Source: Candidatus Magnetocorallium paracelense (GTDB lineage: Bacteria; Nitrospirota; Thermodesulfovibrionia; Thermodesulfovibrionales; Magnetobacteriaceae). From it: DNA of 59,597 bases. The notes under the pieces were generated by a model. It worked only from the letters and a program-made list of their open reading frames with translations, ran no database searches and was not told where the DNA came from. The stretch covers positions 1 to 59,597 of the forward strand of contig JAREWP010000044.1 of NCBI GenBank assembly GCA_029001845.1, written 5' to 3'. Each line of letters opens with the position of its first letter. Position 1 is the first letter of the stretch. This document shows positions 8,464 to 16,787 of the stretch, one piece after another. The position numbers and the translations under genes were made by a program.

Positions 8464-8742
8464 CTATGCATGTCCGCCTGCAATAGCAGGTACGATAGAA
8501 AGCTCATCACCGTCCTTAGCAGCAGTATTCTCGCTTTCAAGAAATCTAATATCCTCTTCATTAAGATAGATATTTACGAATCTCCTTATCTTGTCATTTT
8601 CGGAAATCCTCTCCTTCAGACCCGGATATTTTCCATCGAGTTCATTTATGATTTCCATAATCGTACCGGTACCTGCGTCAACTACATCACTACCCTGAGT
8701 CAGACTCTGCAATGGAGTAGGAATCCTAACCTTTACTGCCAT
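8464..8742 (-). CDS. ThiS/MoaD family sulfur-carrier protein with C-terminal GG-His-Ala
   Basis: This 92-residue ubiquitin-like protein (MAVKVRIPTPLQ start; RFVNIYLNEEDIRFL; GDELSIVPAIAGG) matches the MoaD/ThiS family. Such proteins carry sulfur as a thiocarboxylate on a terminal Gly-Gly. Here the double glycine (residues 89-90) is followed by His-Ala, so the protein would have to be trimmed first, as described for CysO and HcyS which need a JAMM-type protease. No such protease or ThiF-like activator is in this window. Its position between thrC and the NIL gene favours sulfur donation for cysteine or homocysteine synthesis over molybdopterin or thiamin. Confidence 0.88.
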   Translation of the reverse strand: MAVKVRIPTPLQSLTQGSDVVDAGTGTIMEIINELDGKYPGLKERISENDKIRRFVNIYLNEEDIRFLESENTAAKDGDELSIVPAIAGGHA

Positions 8743-8866
8743 TTAAACCTCCATAACTTTATAAATAATATTAATAATTCAAAATTACCAATTTACGATT
8801 TAAAAAACAAGAAACTGTACACCGGGACCGGGGATTGATGGTCTGTTTAATGCAATTTGCTTTATT

Positions 8867-10102
8867 CTATCCTCTAATCCTCTCCAGCACTTCTTCAAAA
8901 GAGCTCATATTCGTACTTATATGATAAGGCTCACTGGTGTGTCCCTGCAACGCTTCCTTTGTCTTCAGACCGTTTCCGGTAACGCAAACGACAGTTGTCT
9001 CGTCCTTTCCGATAGCTCCCTGTTCAATTAGTTTTTTTGTAACCGCCACTGTCACTCCGCCTGCTGTTTCCGCAAAAATGCCCTCTGTCCTGGCAAGTAG
9101 TTTCATTGCATCTATAATTTCCTGATCCGTTGCTTCTTCTCCGCCTCCGCCTGTCTCCTGAGTAACCTTTACAGCATAATAGCCGTCGGCGGGATTACCT
9201 ATAGCCAAAGATTTTGCTACCGTATCAGGCTTTACCGGTCTTATCACATCAGTATGGTGCTTAACAGCGGTAACTATTGGTCCGCAACCTGTAGCCTGCG
9301 CCGCAAATACACGTGTATTGAGCTTTTTCAGAATACCGACTTCCTCGAATTCCTTGAAGCTTTTCCAAACCTTTGTAAGTAAAGAACCGCTGGCGCAGGG
9401 CACTACGACATTATCAGGTGCGTGCCAGCCCAGTTGTTCGACTATTTCAAATCCGATTGTTTTGGAACCTTCGGCATAAAAAGGCCTTATATTAATATTA
9501 ACAAATGCCCAATTGTACTTATTCGCTATCTCGCTGCAAAGTCTGTTTACATCGTCATAATTTCCGTCTACCGCTATAAGATGAGGATCGTAAACAAGGG
9601 AGGCTACAATTTTACTCAGCTCCAGTGAAGCGGGAATAAAAATAAATCTGTTAAAACCGGCCTTGGCGCCGTGGGCGGACACTGAATGCGCCAGATTACC
9701 TGTGGATGCGCATGATACGGTATCGAAACCGAATTCTTTTGCCTTCGTAAGGGCAACGGCGACAACTCTGTCTTTAAATGAAAGCGTCGGATGCACCACA
9801 GTATCATCTTTAATATATAAGCGCTTTACGCCAAGTTCTTCAGCCAGATTCTTCGCTTCCACAAGAGGGGTATAACCTGAATACAACCCCACCTGAGGCT
9901 CTCCGTCGATTGGGAGAAGCTCCTTATATCGCCACAGATTCTTTTCTCTCCTTTGAATTTCTTTTCTGGAAAGAACTGCGCTTATCCCTTTATAATCATA
10001 AACGCATTCGAGAGGGCCGAAGCAAAACTCGCATACATAAATTGGGTTCACAGGATACTCTCTGCTACACTCCCGACACTTTAAACCTCTCACATAACCC
10101 AT
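8867..10102 (-). CDS. thrC: Threonine synthase
   Basis: This 411-residue PLP enzyme converts O-phosphohomoserine to threonine. The N-terminus carries a zinc-ribbon (C9, C12, C24, C27) followed by the fold-II PLP core, with the PLP-binding Lys110 in LSFKDRVVAVAL and the phosphate-binding glycine/serine loops ASTGNLAHS and PCASGSLL. The C-terminal part contains VCVTGNGLKTK. It is the first gene of the minus-strand cluster that continues through the sulfur carrier, NIL, apgM-like and lysC genes. The ATG at 10102 is preceded by AAGGAGATATAT, a good ribosome-binding site. Confidence 0.95.
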   Translation of the reverse strand: MGYVRGLKCRECSREYPVNPIYVCEFCFGPLECVYDYKGISAVLSRKEIQRREKNLWRYKELLPIDGEPQVGLYSGYTPLVEAKNLAEELGVKRLYIKDDTVVHPTLSFKDRVVAVALTKAKEFGFDTVSCASTGNLAHSVSAHGAKAGFNRFIFIPASLELSKIVASLVYDPHLIAVDGNYDDVNRLCSEIANKYNWAFVNINIRPFYAEGSKTIGFEIVEQLGWHAPDNVVVPCASGSLLTKVWKSFKEFEEVGILKKLNTRVFAAQATGCGPIVTAVKHHTDVIRPVKPDTVAKSLAIGNPADGYYAVKVTQETGGGGEEATDQEIIDAMKLLARTEGIFAETAGGVTVAVTKKLIEQGAIGKDETTVVCVTGNGLKTKEALQGHTSEPYHISTNMSSFEEVLERIRG

Positions 10103-10206
10103 ATATATCTCCTTAAAAAATATTATTCAATCTAAAAAACAGCTTTTTTCACCTATTTTACTCTATTATATAAGAAATTTGAAAGATATATCTCTGAAAA
10201 AAATTA

Positions 10207-10285
10207 TTGACAAATCCTTGGTCATTCTGATAATATCGTAACTCGTTCTTCAGAGCGGATAAAATAACTTAAGGAAACGGAGGTG
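10207..10285 (+). promoter_or_regulatory. Sigma-70-type promoter and ribosome-binding site
   Basis: TTGACA at 10207-10212 and TAATAT at 10231-10236 are separated by 18 bp, a near-consensus promoter. GGAGGTG at 10279-10285 lies 5 bp before the ATG at 10291. It would drive the small exported protein. Confidence 0.65.
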
Positions 10286-10290
10286 AATCG

Positions 10291-10560
10291 ATGAAAAAGG
10301 TCATATCTTTAATTTTAGTAGCCCTCTTCATCTCGGCATCGCTAGTCAGCGTAGTAGCGGCAGAAAAAATTGTGGGTGAGATTAAATCCATAAAAGTTAC
10401 TCTGGCCGATGAAAAATCAGGGGCCGACAAGACTATAACATGTGGCGATGGCGGAGAAAAGTGTAAAATCAAGAAGGGTTCTCTTAAACCCGGCAACAAA
10501 GTTACGGTAGAACCTAAAGGCGGCAAGCTGGTTATCAGAAAAGCCGTAGCCGGTTGCTAA
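10291..10560 (+). CDS. Small exported hypothetical protein
   Basis: This 89-residue protein has a clear signal peptide (residues 1-24: MKKV, a hydrophobic core, then VVAAEK). The mature part of about 65 residues is lysine-rich and probably all beta: VGEIKSIKVTLADEK, a cysteine pair around ITCGDGGEKC, then KPGNKVTVEPKGGKLVIRK and a C-terminal cysteine. The last part resembles an OB-like or SH3-like small barrel, but I do not recognise a family. A strong promoter and SD precede it and a hairpin terminator follows at 10720, so it is likely a well-expressed single-gene unit. Confidence 0.75.
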   Translation: MKKVISLILVALFISASLVSVVAAEKIVGEIKSIKVTLADEKSGADKTITCGDGGEKCKIKKGSLKPGNKVTVEPKGGKLVIRKAVAGC

Positions 10561-10719
10561 CACAATAAATATTATTGCTGCAATAAGCAAAAAAGTTTTC
10601 TGCTTCACTTTTAATCGGCAGGAAATAATTGTCAGCCATTGACAGTGCCTGCAAATGAAATTATATTTTATGCGCTACTTTTAATGGCTCTATATTTTAA
10701 GGAAGTAATATAAAGAAAA

Positions 10720-10748
10720 GACAGGTACTTAGCCTGTCTTTTCTTATA
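10720..10748. terminator. Intrinsic terminator
   Basis: The stem AAGACAGG pairs with CCTGTCTT around a 7-nt loop (TACTTAG), followed by T-rich sequence. A-rich sequence on the left makes it usable in both directions. It lies about 160 bp after the small exported gene and before the TRL lipoprotein gene. Confidence 0.7.
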
Positions 10749-10823
10749 TTCAAGGCGCTATAGTATCTTAAAATATTATTTTAATTTTTTATTTTATTTA
10801 ATCTAAAAACGGAGGATCGCATA

Positions 10824-11147
10824 ATGTCAAAAAAGGGGTTTCTTTTTATTATTATTGCTCTATTTGCCTTAACTTCCATATCCGGTTGCGGTTTTGTTGC
10901 AGACGGACCCTTCGGATGGGTTTACACTGACACAAAAGGAGCTATCGCAATGGGAAACGCCGAGTCAGGAGATAAAGTCGGTAAGTCCTGCATTCACTCC
11001 TTTTTCGGAGGAATCGCAGTAGGTGACGCAAGCATAGAGGCGGCCATGAAAGATGCCGGCATTAAGAAAGTTTATACAGTTAACGAAGATAACCTGAGTA
11101 TCTTTGGCACTTACACAAGGCAATGCACGCTTGTTTCAGGTCTATAA
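10824..11147 (+). CDS. TRL-like family lipoprotein
   Basis: This 107-residue protein has a lipoprotein signal peptide with lipobox SISGC (Cys22). The mature part contains YTDTKGAIAMGN, GKSCIHSFFGGIAVGDAS, an alpha-helical AAMKDAGIKKVYTV and a short C-terminal strand. This order (KSCxxSxxGLxAxGDASxxxAxxxxGIxK) is typical of TRL-like proteins, small lipoproteins common in Leptospira and deltaproteobacteria. Their function is unknown. SD GGAGG at about 10811 precedes the ATG. Confidence 0.85.
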   Translation: MSKKGFLFIIIALFALTSISGCGFVADGPFGWVYTDTKGAIAMGNAESGDKVGKSCIHSFFGGIAVGDASIEAAMKDAGIKKVYTVNEDNLSIFGTYTRQCTLVSGL

Positions 11148-11240
11148 ACACAACCTGAGCCGATATGACATAGTTATGAACCCGTAAGTGAAAAGAGTAA
11201 GCAAAAGCACTTAAATATTTAAATCGTATTTAAAAAAATA

Positions 11241-11999
11241 ATGTCTGGTAAAAGTAAAAAAGGACTTTTTTTTATAATTATTTTTTTTATCGCTGCCATA
11301 GGTTTTATAACATCTTTGTATCTAAAGTCCTGGTGGCCGATTCTCACTGCATTAAGCCTTTTATTCATAATAACACCGAGATGGTGGACGATACTTATAC
11401 TTGGCACCGGATTTGCCTTTTACTTGCACAGCGGCTGGCCTTTAATCGCTTCAGTGGCTCTATTTTTCATAGGCAAACCAAAGAGATGGTGGCCGATTCC
11501 TACCGGTATCGCTTTTGCTTTAGTTGAGTTTTACTCTTTCTACCTCTCTGACAGACCTCTCGGTATCACAAGGGGTTACACGGTAACCGGCGCAATTATC
11601 GAATATCTGATAGCTCCTGACTACGTTGACGAAATGGCTTACTGGCAAATTTATGAGCCAATAATCGACTGGACAATTGCACTAATAACGGGAGTAGTAA
11701 TCGGCAGCTTCGTATCGTCACGATTTTCAGGCGATTTCAGACTTAATACAGTACCCGATACATGGAAGATGTCAATGGGACCTTCCACTGCCAAAAGATG
11801 GGCATGGGCTTTTATAGCCGGTATAATGATGGGTTTCGCAGCCAGAATTGCCGGCGGTTGCGTTAGCGGCCTGTTGATTTCAGGTGTAATACAACTGGCT
11901 CCATCGGGCTTTATTTTTATGATAGCACTCTGGATAGGGGGAGTTGTTACAACGCTTCTTTTTTACAGATCTAATGTTATAACCATAAAGAGAGAATAA
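11241..11999 (+). CDS. YeeE/YedE family (sulfur transport) membrane protein, first half
   Basis: This 252-residue membrane protein ends in a typical YeeE/YedE (DUF395) half: FAARIAGGCVSGLLISGVIQL and WIGGVVTTLL. The conserved GGC cysteine corresponds to thiosulfate-handling positions known from TsuA-type transporters. The first 95 residues are unusual, with four tandem helices each opening with a tryptophan-proline motif: KSWWPILTA, PRWWTILIL, SGWPLIASV and KRWWPIPTG. The start ATG has no obvious SD. The second half-transporter gene begins 2 bp downstream, so the two probably form one transporter for thiosulfate or a related sulfur compound (inference). Confidence 0.85.
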   Translation: MSGKSKKGLFFIIIFFIAAIGFITSLYLKSWWPILTALSLLFIITPRWWTILILGTGFAFYLHSGWPLIASVALFFIGKPKRWWPIPTGIAFALVEFYSFYLSDRPLGITRGYTVTGAIIEYLIAPDYVDEMAYWQIYEPIIDWTIALITGVVIGSFVSSRFSGDFRLNTVPDTWKMSMGPSTAKRWAWAFIAGIMMGFAARIAGGCVSGLLISGVIQLAPSGFIFMIALWIGGVVTTLLFYRSNVITIKRE

Positions 12000-12001
12000 T
12001 A

Positions 12002-12952
12002 ATGGAAGTTTTTCTGGAAAGACTTGTAGAGATATTCGATACCGACACTCTGGAATCCATTAGCGGACCGACAAGCCTGACAGGCGGCCTTATACTGGGT
12101 CTTATATTCGGCGTTGTATTACAAAAGGGAAGAATTTGTAAATACGATGTAGTGTCCGGATTATTCAGGTTACAGGATTTCACTATCTTTCGCCTGGGCA
12201 CGCCACTCTTAATGGTCAGCGTGGTATTGATTTATTTCTTTGCCGATCTTGGAACCATAGACCTCCATATACCTAAAACCGTCATTCTGCCACAGATCGT
12301 AGGCGGTCTCCTCTTTGGTGCGGCAATCGCCATACTCGGTTATTGTCCCGGTACTGCGGCTGGCGCCGTGGGAGAAGGCTCACTTGACGGGATACCCGGT
12401 ATTCTGGGCATGATTGCTGGCGCCGTTTTATATGCAGAGCTCTTTTACGAAGACTGGAGCAAATCATTCCAGACAATCGGAGACATTGGAAGAGTAACCT
12501 TTCCTGACATCCTCGGAATCAACCACTGGTTTATAATTGTACTCTTTTTACTGATGATGGCCATGTTTCTTGTGATGATGACAATGATGGACTGGTTCAT
12601 TATTTTCCTGAGGAAATTCTTCAACTACTTTATGGATTTTACTGAAGGACTTGAAAAAAACGTACCTTCCGGACTCAATCAGCCGGCATCAAAAACTGAC
12701 CCCAAAGAAGAAGAGAGGATCGCAAAAGAACAAATCGATTATCATCCTGAAGTAGTGCAAAAAGAAACAGAGATTATACAAAAATCCGATAACGATACAA
12801 AAAAAATCAACATCGCTCCGATACAAACCGATGAGCAAATAATCGAAGCACCTCAACCGGAAAAAACCTCTCAACAATCCGCAAACAACAACACTTCACA
12901 AGCTCTGCCTCATACTGATCCTGATAAATCACAGGAAAAAGAAAAGCCTTAA
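12002..12952 (+). CDS. YeeE/YedE family membrane protein, second half, with long hydrophilic tail
   Basis: In this 316-residue protein, residues 20-210 form a YeeE/YedE half with QKGRICKYDVVSG and the diagnostic AILGYCPGTAAGAVGEG, whose cysteines would line the path. About 95 residues at the C-terminus are hydrophilic, charged and low in complexity (rich in E, K, Q, P, T), probably disordered and cytoplasmic or periplasmic. Such a tail is not a usual part of the family and may recruit a partner. It starts 2 bp after the first half gene; a convergent radical SAM gene follows after 17 bp. Confidence 0.85.
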   Translation: MEVFLERLVEIFDTDTLESISGPTSLTGGLILGLIFGVVLQKGRICKYDVVSGLFRLQDFTIFRLGTPLLMVSVVLIYFFADLGTIDLHIPKTVILPQIVGGLLFGAAIAILGYCPGTAAGAVGEGSLDGIPGILGMIAGAVLYAELFYEDWSKSFQTIGDIGRVTFPDILGINHWFIIVLFLLMMAMFLVMMTMMDWFIIFLRKFFNYFMDFTEGLEKNVPSGLNQPASKTDPKEEERIAKEQIDYHPEVVQKETEIIQKSDNDTKKINIAPIQTDEQIIEAPQPEKTSQQSANNNTSQALPHTDPDKSQEKEKP

Positions 12953-12969
12953 CTTTGATCAGCTTAAAA

Positions 12970-14352
12970 TTAATGAAAAACAGCCAACCCGTTCTTTATA
13001 GTAACGACGAACTGTGTCATCGTCCTGATCTCTTTTATTCGTCGCCAAATGTAGGACGGTCTTAAAAAGAACGTTAAAATGGCTCTTCTTCTTATCCTCC
13101 TTAATTCTGTCTGATGAATAGGACTCACGCCTTTACTTGAAGAAATTCCGGACTGGTCATACTCACTTTCCAAACGCGCCGGAACGGCGCCGGTTTCAAC
13201 AAGCTCTTCTCTTGCTTTTGTGCCAAGTTTGGGCACAAAGAGATTAAAAGCCGCAAAGTCAACAGACTCTTTGGCAAAACGGATTGTATTATTAATCGTT
13301 TCCAATGTATCTTCAGGGAAGCCAAGTATAAAAGTCCCCACTATTCGAATATCGAATTTTTTCAAAATCTCTACAGCTCGCACTAATTTTGCTCTGGAAC
13401 AACCCTTTTTATATTTGGATAAGATCGCATCAGACCCGCTTTCAAATCCGATAATAACAGTGTGACAACCGCCTGAAGAAATATCCCGAACCAGTTCCTC
13501 ATCAATAATTTCCGCCCGCAAAAAACATGTCCACCCGAATTTTTCGTTTAGTGATGAAAGATAATCGCATAATCCTTTTCTCTGCTCTTTTGAATACCCG
13601 AAAGTTTGATCTTTAATAAAGAGCTCCCTCACTCCCAGGTCATGTAAATACTTCAACTCCTCTATCGTATTTTCGGCCCTTCTGATTTTTGAAGCTATCT
13701 TACTGTACACACAATATGTGCATGAATAGGGGCAACCGAAATCTGTCAGGATTGTAGCAAAAGGAAGAGACCTTACAAAGGGAAAGGTGTATTTTTTTGC
13801 AAGAAAAAATTTATGAATCGGAACAGGAATTTCAAACAGCTCACCGCTCTTTTTTTGTTTTATTACAGATGTAATCTCCCCCTCGTCGTTACGAAAAATC
13901 ATAGATTCCATTGAGTCGAAGGCATCCTCCATATAAGCGTTAATATCACCGTTGGAAAAATCCAGGGTAATCGCATCTAACCACGGATTTGAATAGAATA
14001 TTTCTTCGTTACGGAAAATATCGCCTGTACCGATAATTTTGCAACTCCGGTGACTTGCCTTAACTTTAGAAAGAAATTCAAAATCCTCTTTCCAGGAAAC
14101 AAGACCGCTTAAAGAAATCAGATAATCAGGTTTAAAGTAATCGATTCGACGAAGACACTCTTTAACAGATAAACCATCAACAACAGCATCGATAATAAGC
14201 ATGTCGTAATCGCTGTTTAAAAACCCCGATAACACAACCAGATCCATCGGTTGCTCTACGTAATTAGCCTTTGCAACCTTTGAACAATAATAATCCCGTG
14301 TATAACGATAACGCCCCGGAGGGTTGATAAGAACTACTTTTTTCTTCTTCAT
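12970..14352 (-). CDS. B12-binding-domain radical SAM protein
   Basis: In this 460-residue protein, residues 1-150 look like the N-terminal Rossmann-like cobalamin-type domain of this family (KVVLINPPGRYRYT start), but no DxHxxG cobalamin motif is apparent. The radical SAM barrel carries CPYSCTYCVYS (C-x3-C-x2-C), then TVIIGFESGSD and VGTFILGFPEDT. This is the class that includes hopanoid, bacteriochlorophyll and lipid or antibiotic modifying enzymes. Its substrate is unknown. The neighbour upstream on the same strand is a GT39-like membrane protein, so an envelope lipid or glycan substrate is possible (inference). Confidence 0.85.
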   Translation of the reverse strand: MKKKKVVLINPPGRYRYTRDYYCSKVAKANYVEQPMDLVVLSGFLNSDYDMLIIDAVVDGLSVKECLRRIDYFKPDYLISLSGLVSWKEDFEFLSKVKASHRSCKIIGTGDIFRNEEIFYSNPWLDAITLDFSNGDINAYMEDAFDSMESMIFRNDEGEITSVIKQKKSGELFEIPVPIHKFFLAKKYTFPFVRSLPFATILTDFGCPYSCTYCVYSKIASKIRRAENTIEELKYLHDLGVRELFIKDQTFGYSKEQRKGLCDYLSSLNEKFGWTCFLRAEIIDEELVRDISSGGCHTVIIGFESGSDAILSKYKKGCSRAKLVRAVEILKKFDIRIVGTFILGFPEDTLETINNTIRFAKESVDFAAFNLFVPKLGTKAREELVETGAVPARLESEYDQSGISSSKGVSPIHQTELRRIRRRAILTFFLRPSYIWRRIKEIRTMTQFVVTIKNGLAVFH

Positions 14353-14498
14353 ACCGATGTCATCGATTTTTTTCCTGAATATTTACTATAATTATCACAG
14401 CCTAACCCGGCAAACCTGAACCAAACATGAATCAAGGCAAATAGGCATAAGTAAAAAAAAATTATGACCTTTTTGCACACGATTTAACTTATAAGCGA

Positions 14499-16049
14499 CT
14501 AAGGTTCTCCCACAAAAACGGCAAAATGAGGATCATAGGAGTTGTCTCTCTCATATGTAATCTCTCCGTGAATGAACATTGCATCTCCAGGTGGTATCAC
14601 CTCTTTTTTTCGAACCAGGTTAACGCTGTTATAAAAAATAATTGCGCTTTTTTGAGTCAGCAGGCCCTGAATGTCATTAAGTTGTCTATATACAAATGTA
14701 TTTATCTTAGCGGAGCTTAAATCATAAACCTTTAATGGAGTAACAATAGAAAGGTCGCTAACCACCATTTGCACTCCTCTTTCCTTTAATTCATTATACA
14801 GCCTGTCGAATCTCACCCAACCATTACTTGTTTCAGACAACCTGTTGCCTATATTGAAAATGCTCAAAGAACCTCCTGTGTTGAGAAATGTGCGAAAATA
14901 GTTGATAGACAGATAAAACAGATTAAGAACGATAACAGAGGTCAAAATGACATGCCCTAACCTGCCTGCATATCCTTCCATTCGATTTAAAAGCGGTGTT
15001 GCAATCGCTGTCAATAAAAGGGGGTACATATAAAGAGGTATAAGGAAATAGTGCGGAGTAAAATTAGAGGAAATAAGTATTATGAACAGAATTACAAATA
15101 ACACAAAAAGAGTCATTAGTTTCTCAACATCTGAAAATCCTGTTTTTCTTAATAACAATAACCTGAAAATAATAATTAAAAAAGTAGCAATCGTTATATA
15201 TGGTATCACCTTGAATGCAACATCCCCCACATGACGTTGATAGAGAAGTTCGCCATTTAGCGTATCGTTCAAGATGAACGGCAGATTAGGTAAATCCATT
15301 AACAATGTCATCAACGAACTTTCAGATGCCTTTTCCGACCATTTTGATATCTCCTCAGTGAACAGAAACTGGTAAATTCTCACTCCTATTCCACCTGAAA
15401 AACCAACTCCCATAAACCAGACGAGAAGCTTTTTAAAAGGATTAAAGCGATAAACAATAACAGTTGACAACAGCAGAGCGGCAGGGATGGTAATGCCTAT
15501 AATATGATTATAGACGACAAGTCCGATGAAAAAACCGCCTGCACCGGCGACAAGAGCACCTAAAATCGGATTTTTCCCAGAATAGAGTCTTACAGATTTT
15601 GCTATAAACAAAAATCCTGTTAAAGTAAGAAAGAGATTCAGCGCCTGAATTTCAGCAGCAAATCTGGTCAATATGACAAATGCCGGAAGAGTGCATAATA
15701 GCATACCTGCATATCGATGTTTCTTCGATTCAGGATAGAAGTGTTTAAAGAGAATCATTGCAAGAATAACCGATAAGGTATTAAAAGCGGCTGAAGTCAG
15801 ACGCATCACCTCTATTTTATAACCAAAAACCTCAAAAAGAGGCCACATCAGATAATGAAAGATTGCCCCTATATAAGGCACCATGCCGTTTAGAGGCCTC
15901 AACCCTTTATCGATCATCCATGATTTAAGAATAGTAAGGGCTTCATCATAATGGAGACCTGTCACTTTGTCGGGATAAATAGAAAGCAGAGTCGCCGTAC
16001 ATAGCACGATTAAAACTTCAGGTATGTACTCTTTCAGTTTTATAGACAA
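14499..16049 (-). CDS. GT39-like (GT-C fold) membrane glycosyltransferase
   Basis: This 516-residue integral membrane protein has about 11-12 hydrophobic segments. After the first helix comes GLHYDEALTILK, a match to the acidic D-E motif of GT-C enzymes such as ArnT and protein O-mannosyltransferases. This is followed by NGMVPYIGAIFHYLMWPLFE and VMRLTSAAFNTLSV, typical of the PMT_2/GT39 core. The C-terminal 120 residues are soluble and probably periplasmic. Such enzymes use polyprenyl-phosphate sugars to glycosylate lipids or proteins; acceptor and donor are unknown. It stands 146 bp upstream of the radical SAM gene on the same strand. Confidence 0.8.
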   Translation of the reverse strand: MSIKLKEYIPEVLIVLCTATLLSIYPDKVTGLHYDEALTILKSWMIDKGLRPLNGMVPYIGAIFHYLMWPLFEVFGYKIEVMRLTSAAFNTLSVILAMILFKHFYPESKKHRYAGMLLCTLPAFVILTRFAAEIQALNLFLTLTGFLFIAKSVRLYSGKNPILGALVAGAGGFFIGLVVYNHIIGITIPAALLLSTVIVYRFNPFKKLLVWFMGVGFSGGIGVRIYQFLFTEEISKWSEKASESSLMTLLMDLPNLPFILNDTLNGELLYQRHVGDVAFKVIPYITIATFLIIIFRLLLLRKTGFSDVEKLMTLFVLFVILFIILISSNFTPHYFLIPLYMYPLLLTAIATPLLNRMEGYAGRLGHVILTSVIVLNLFYLSINYFRTFLNTGGSLSIFNIGNRLSETSNGWVRFDRLYNELKERGVQMVVSDLSIVTPLKVYDLSSAKINTFVYRQLNDIQGLLTQKSAIIFYNSVNLVRKKEVIPPGDAMFIHGEITYERDNSYDPHFAVFVGEP

Positions 16050-16371
16050 ATTGTTTTGACACCTTCCTATATTCTTACTTTAGCAAGAGGTGAAATGTAT
16101 CAGTAAAAAAAGCATGTTTATTCTACAGGACGGAAAAACAAAAATCAAATGCAAATCGAAAATATATAAAGTCAGGCACACTGAATTTATATGGGTCAAC
16201 CGGAACTGACGTGAAACTTTTCAGATATTTTAAACGCAGAGGACACAGAGCAGATTATTTTTTACTTATTCATTGACTGCTTCTTTTTAAATACTTCCTC
16301 TGCGACCTCTGAGCATCTCTGAGACCTCTACGTAAAATAGCACCACACCGGTCCCGGTGAGACAATTATCT

Positions 16372-16516
16372 AAAAACTGCATTTAGCTGTCAGCTTTTTA
16401 ATTGCAACACTTTATGTTTTAAAACAGATTTACCCGTAAGGCGAAGCTAATTCTTGGCATAACATCAATTCTTTCCTTAGCTGAAGGCTGACCGCTGATA
16501 GCTGACTGCTGTTTTT
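16372..16516. repeat. Palindromic repeat family C, copy 2 (within a 738-bp intergenic region)
   Basis: This copy is inverted relative to C1: TTTAGCTGTCAGC, AATTGCAACACTTTATG, GGCATAACATCAATT, CTTAGCTGAAGGC and AGCTGACTGCTG. The rest of 16050-16787 has no gene that I can support. It holds an imperfect inverted repeat at about 16236-16335 (cgcagaggacacagag against cctctgcgacctctgagc), AT-rich sequence, and a good SD (GAGAGGAAA) before the gene at 16788. Confidence 0.75.
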
Positions 16517-16787
16517 ATTATATTATGTAGTAACTTACATATAAATGGATAATCTTTGTTAGTATTACGGCCTGCTATATTTATTTCCTCACCTCCTCTC
16601 CGTTAAATACAAACATTTTTTAATAGGAAAAACCATGATATTCATCGACAAAATCTATTAAACAATAGAACTACGAGGATTTGGCGTATTATTTGCTAAA
16701 ATTAAAATATCTATATTTTTCTTTAGAAACATTAAAGATTACCTCTACAGACGTCCGATAAAAAATTAATTTAACAGAGAGGAAAAT

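Noticed and set aside
13125-13465. Short open frames within the radical SAM gene
   Set aside because: Shadows of the 460-residue gene with no SD or family.
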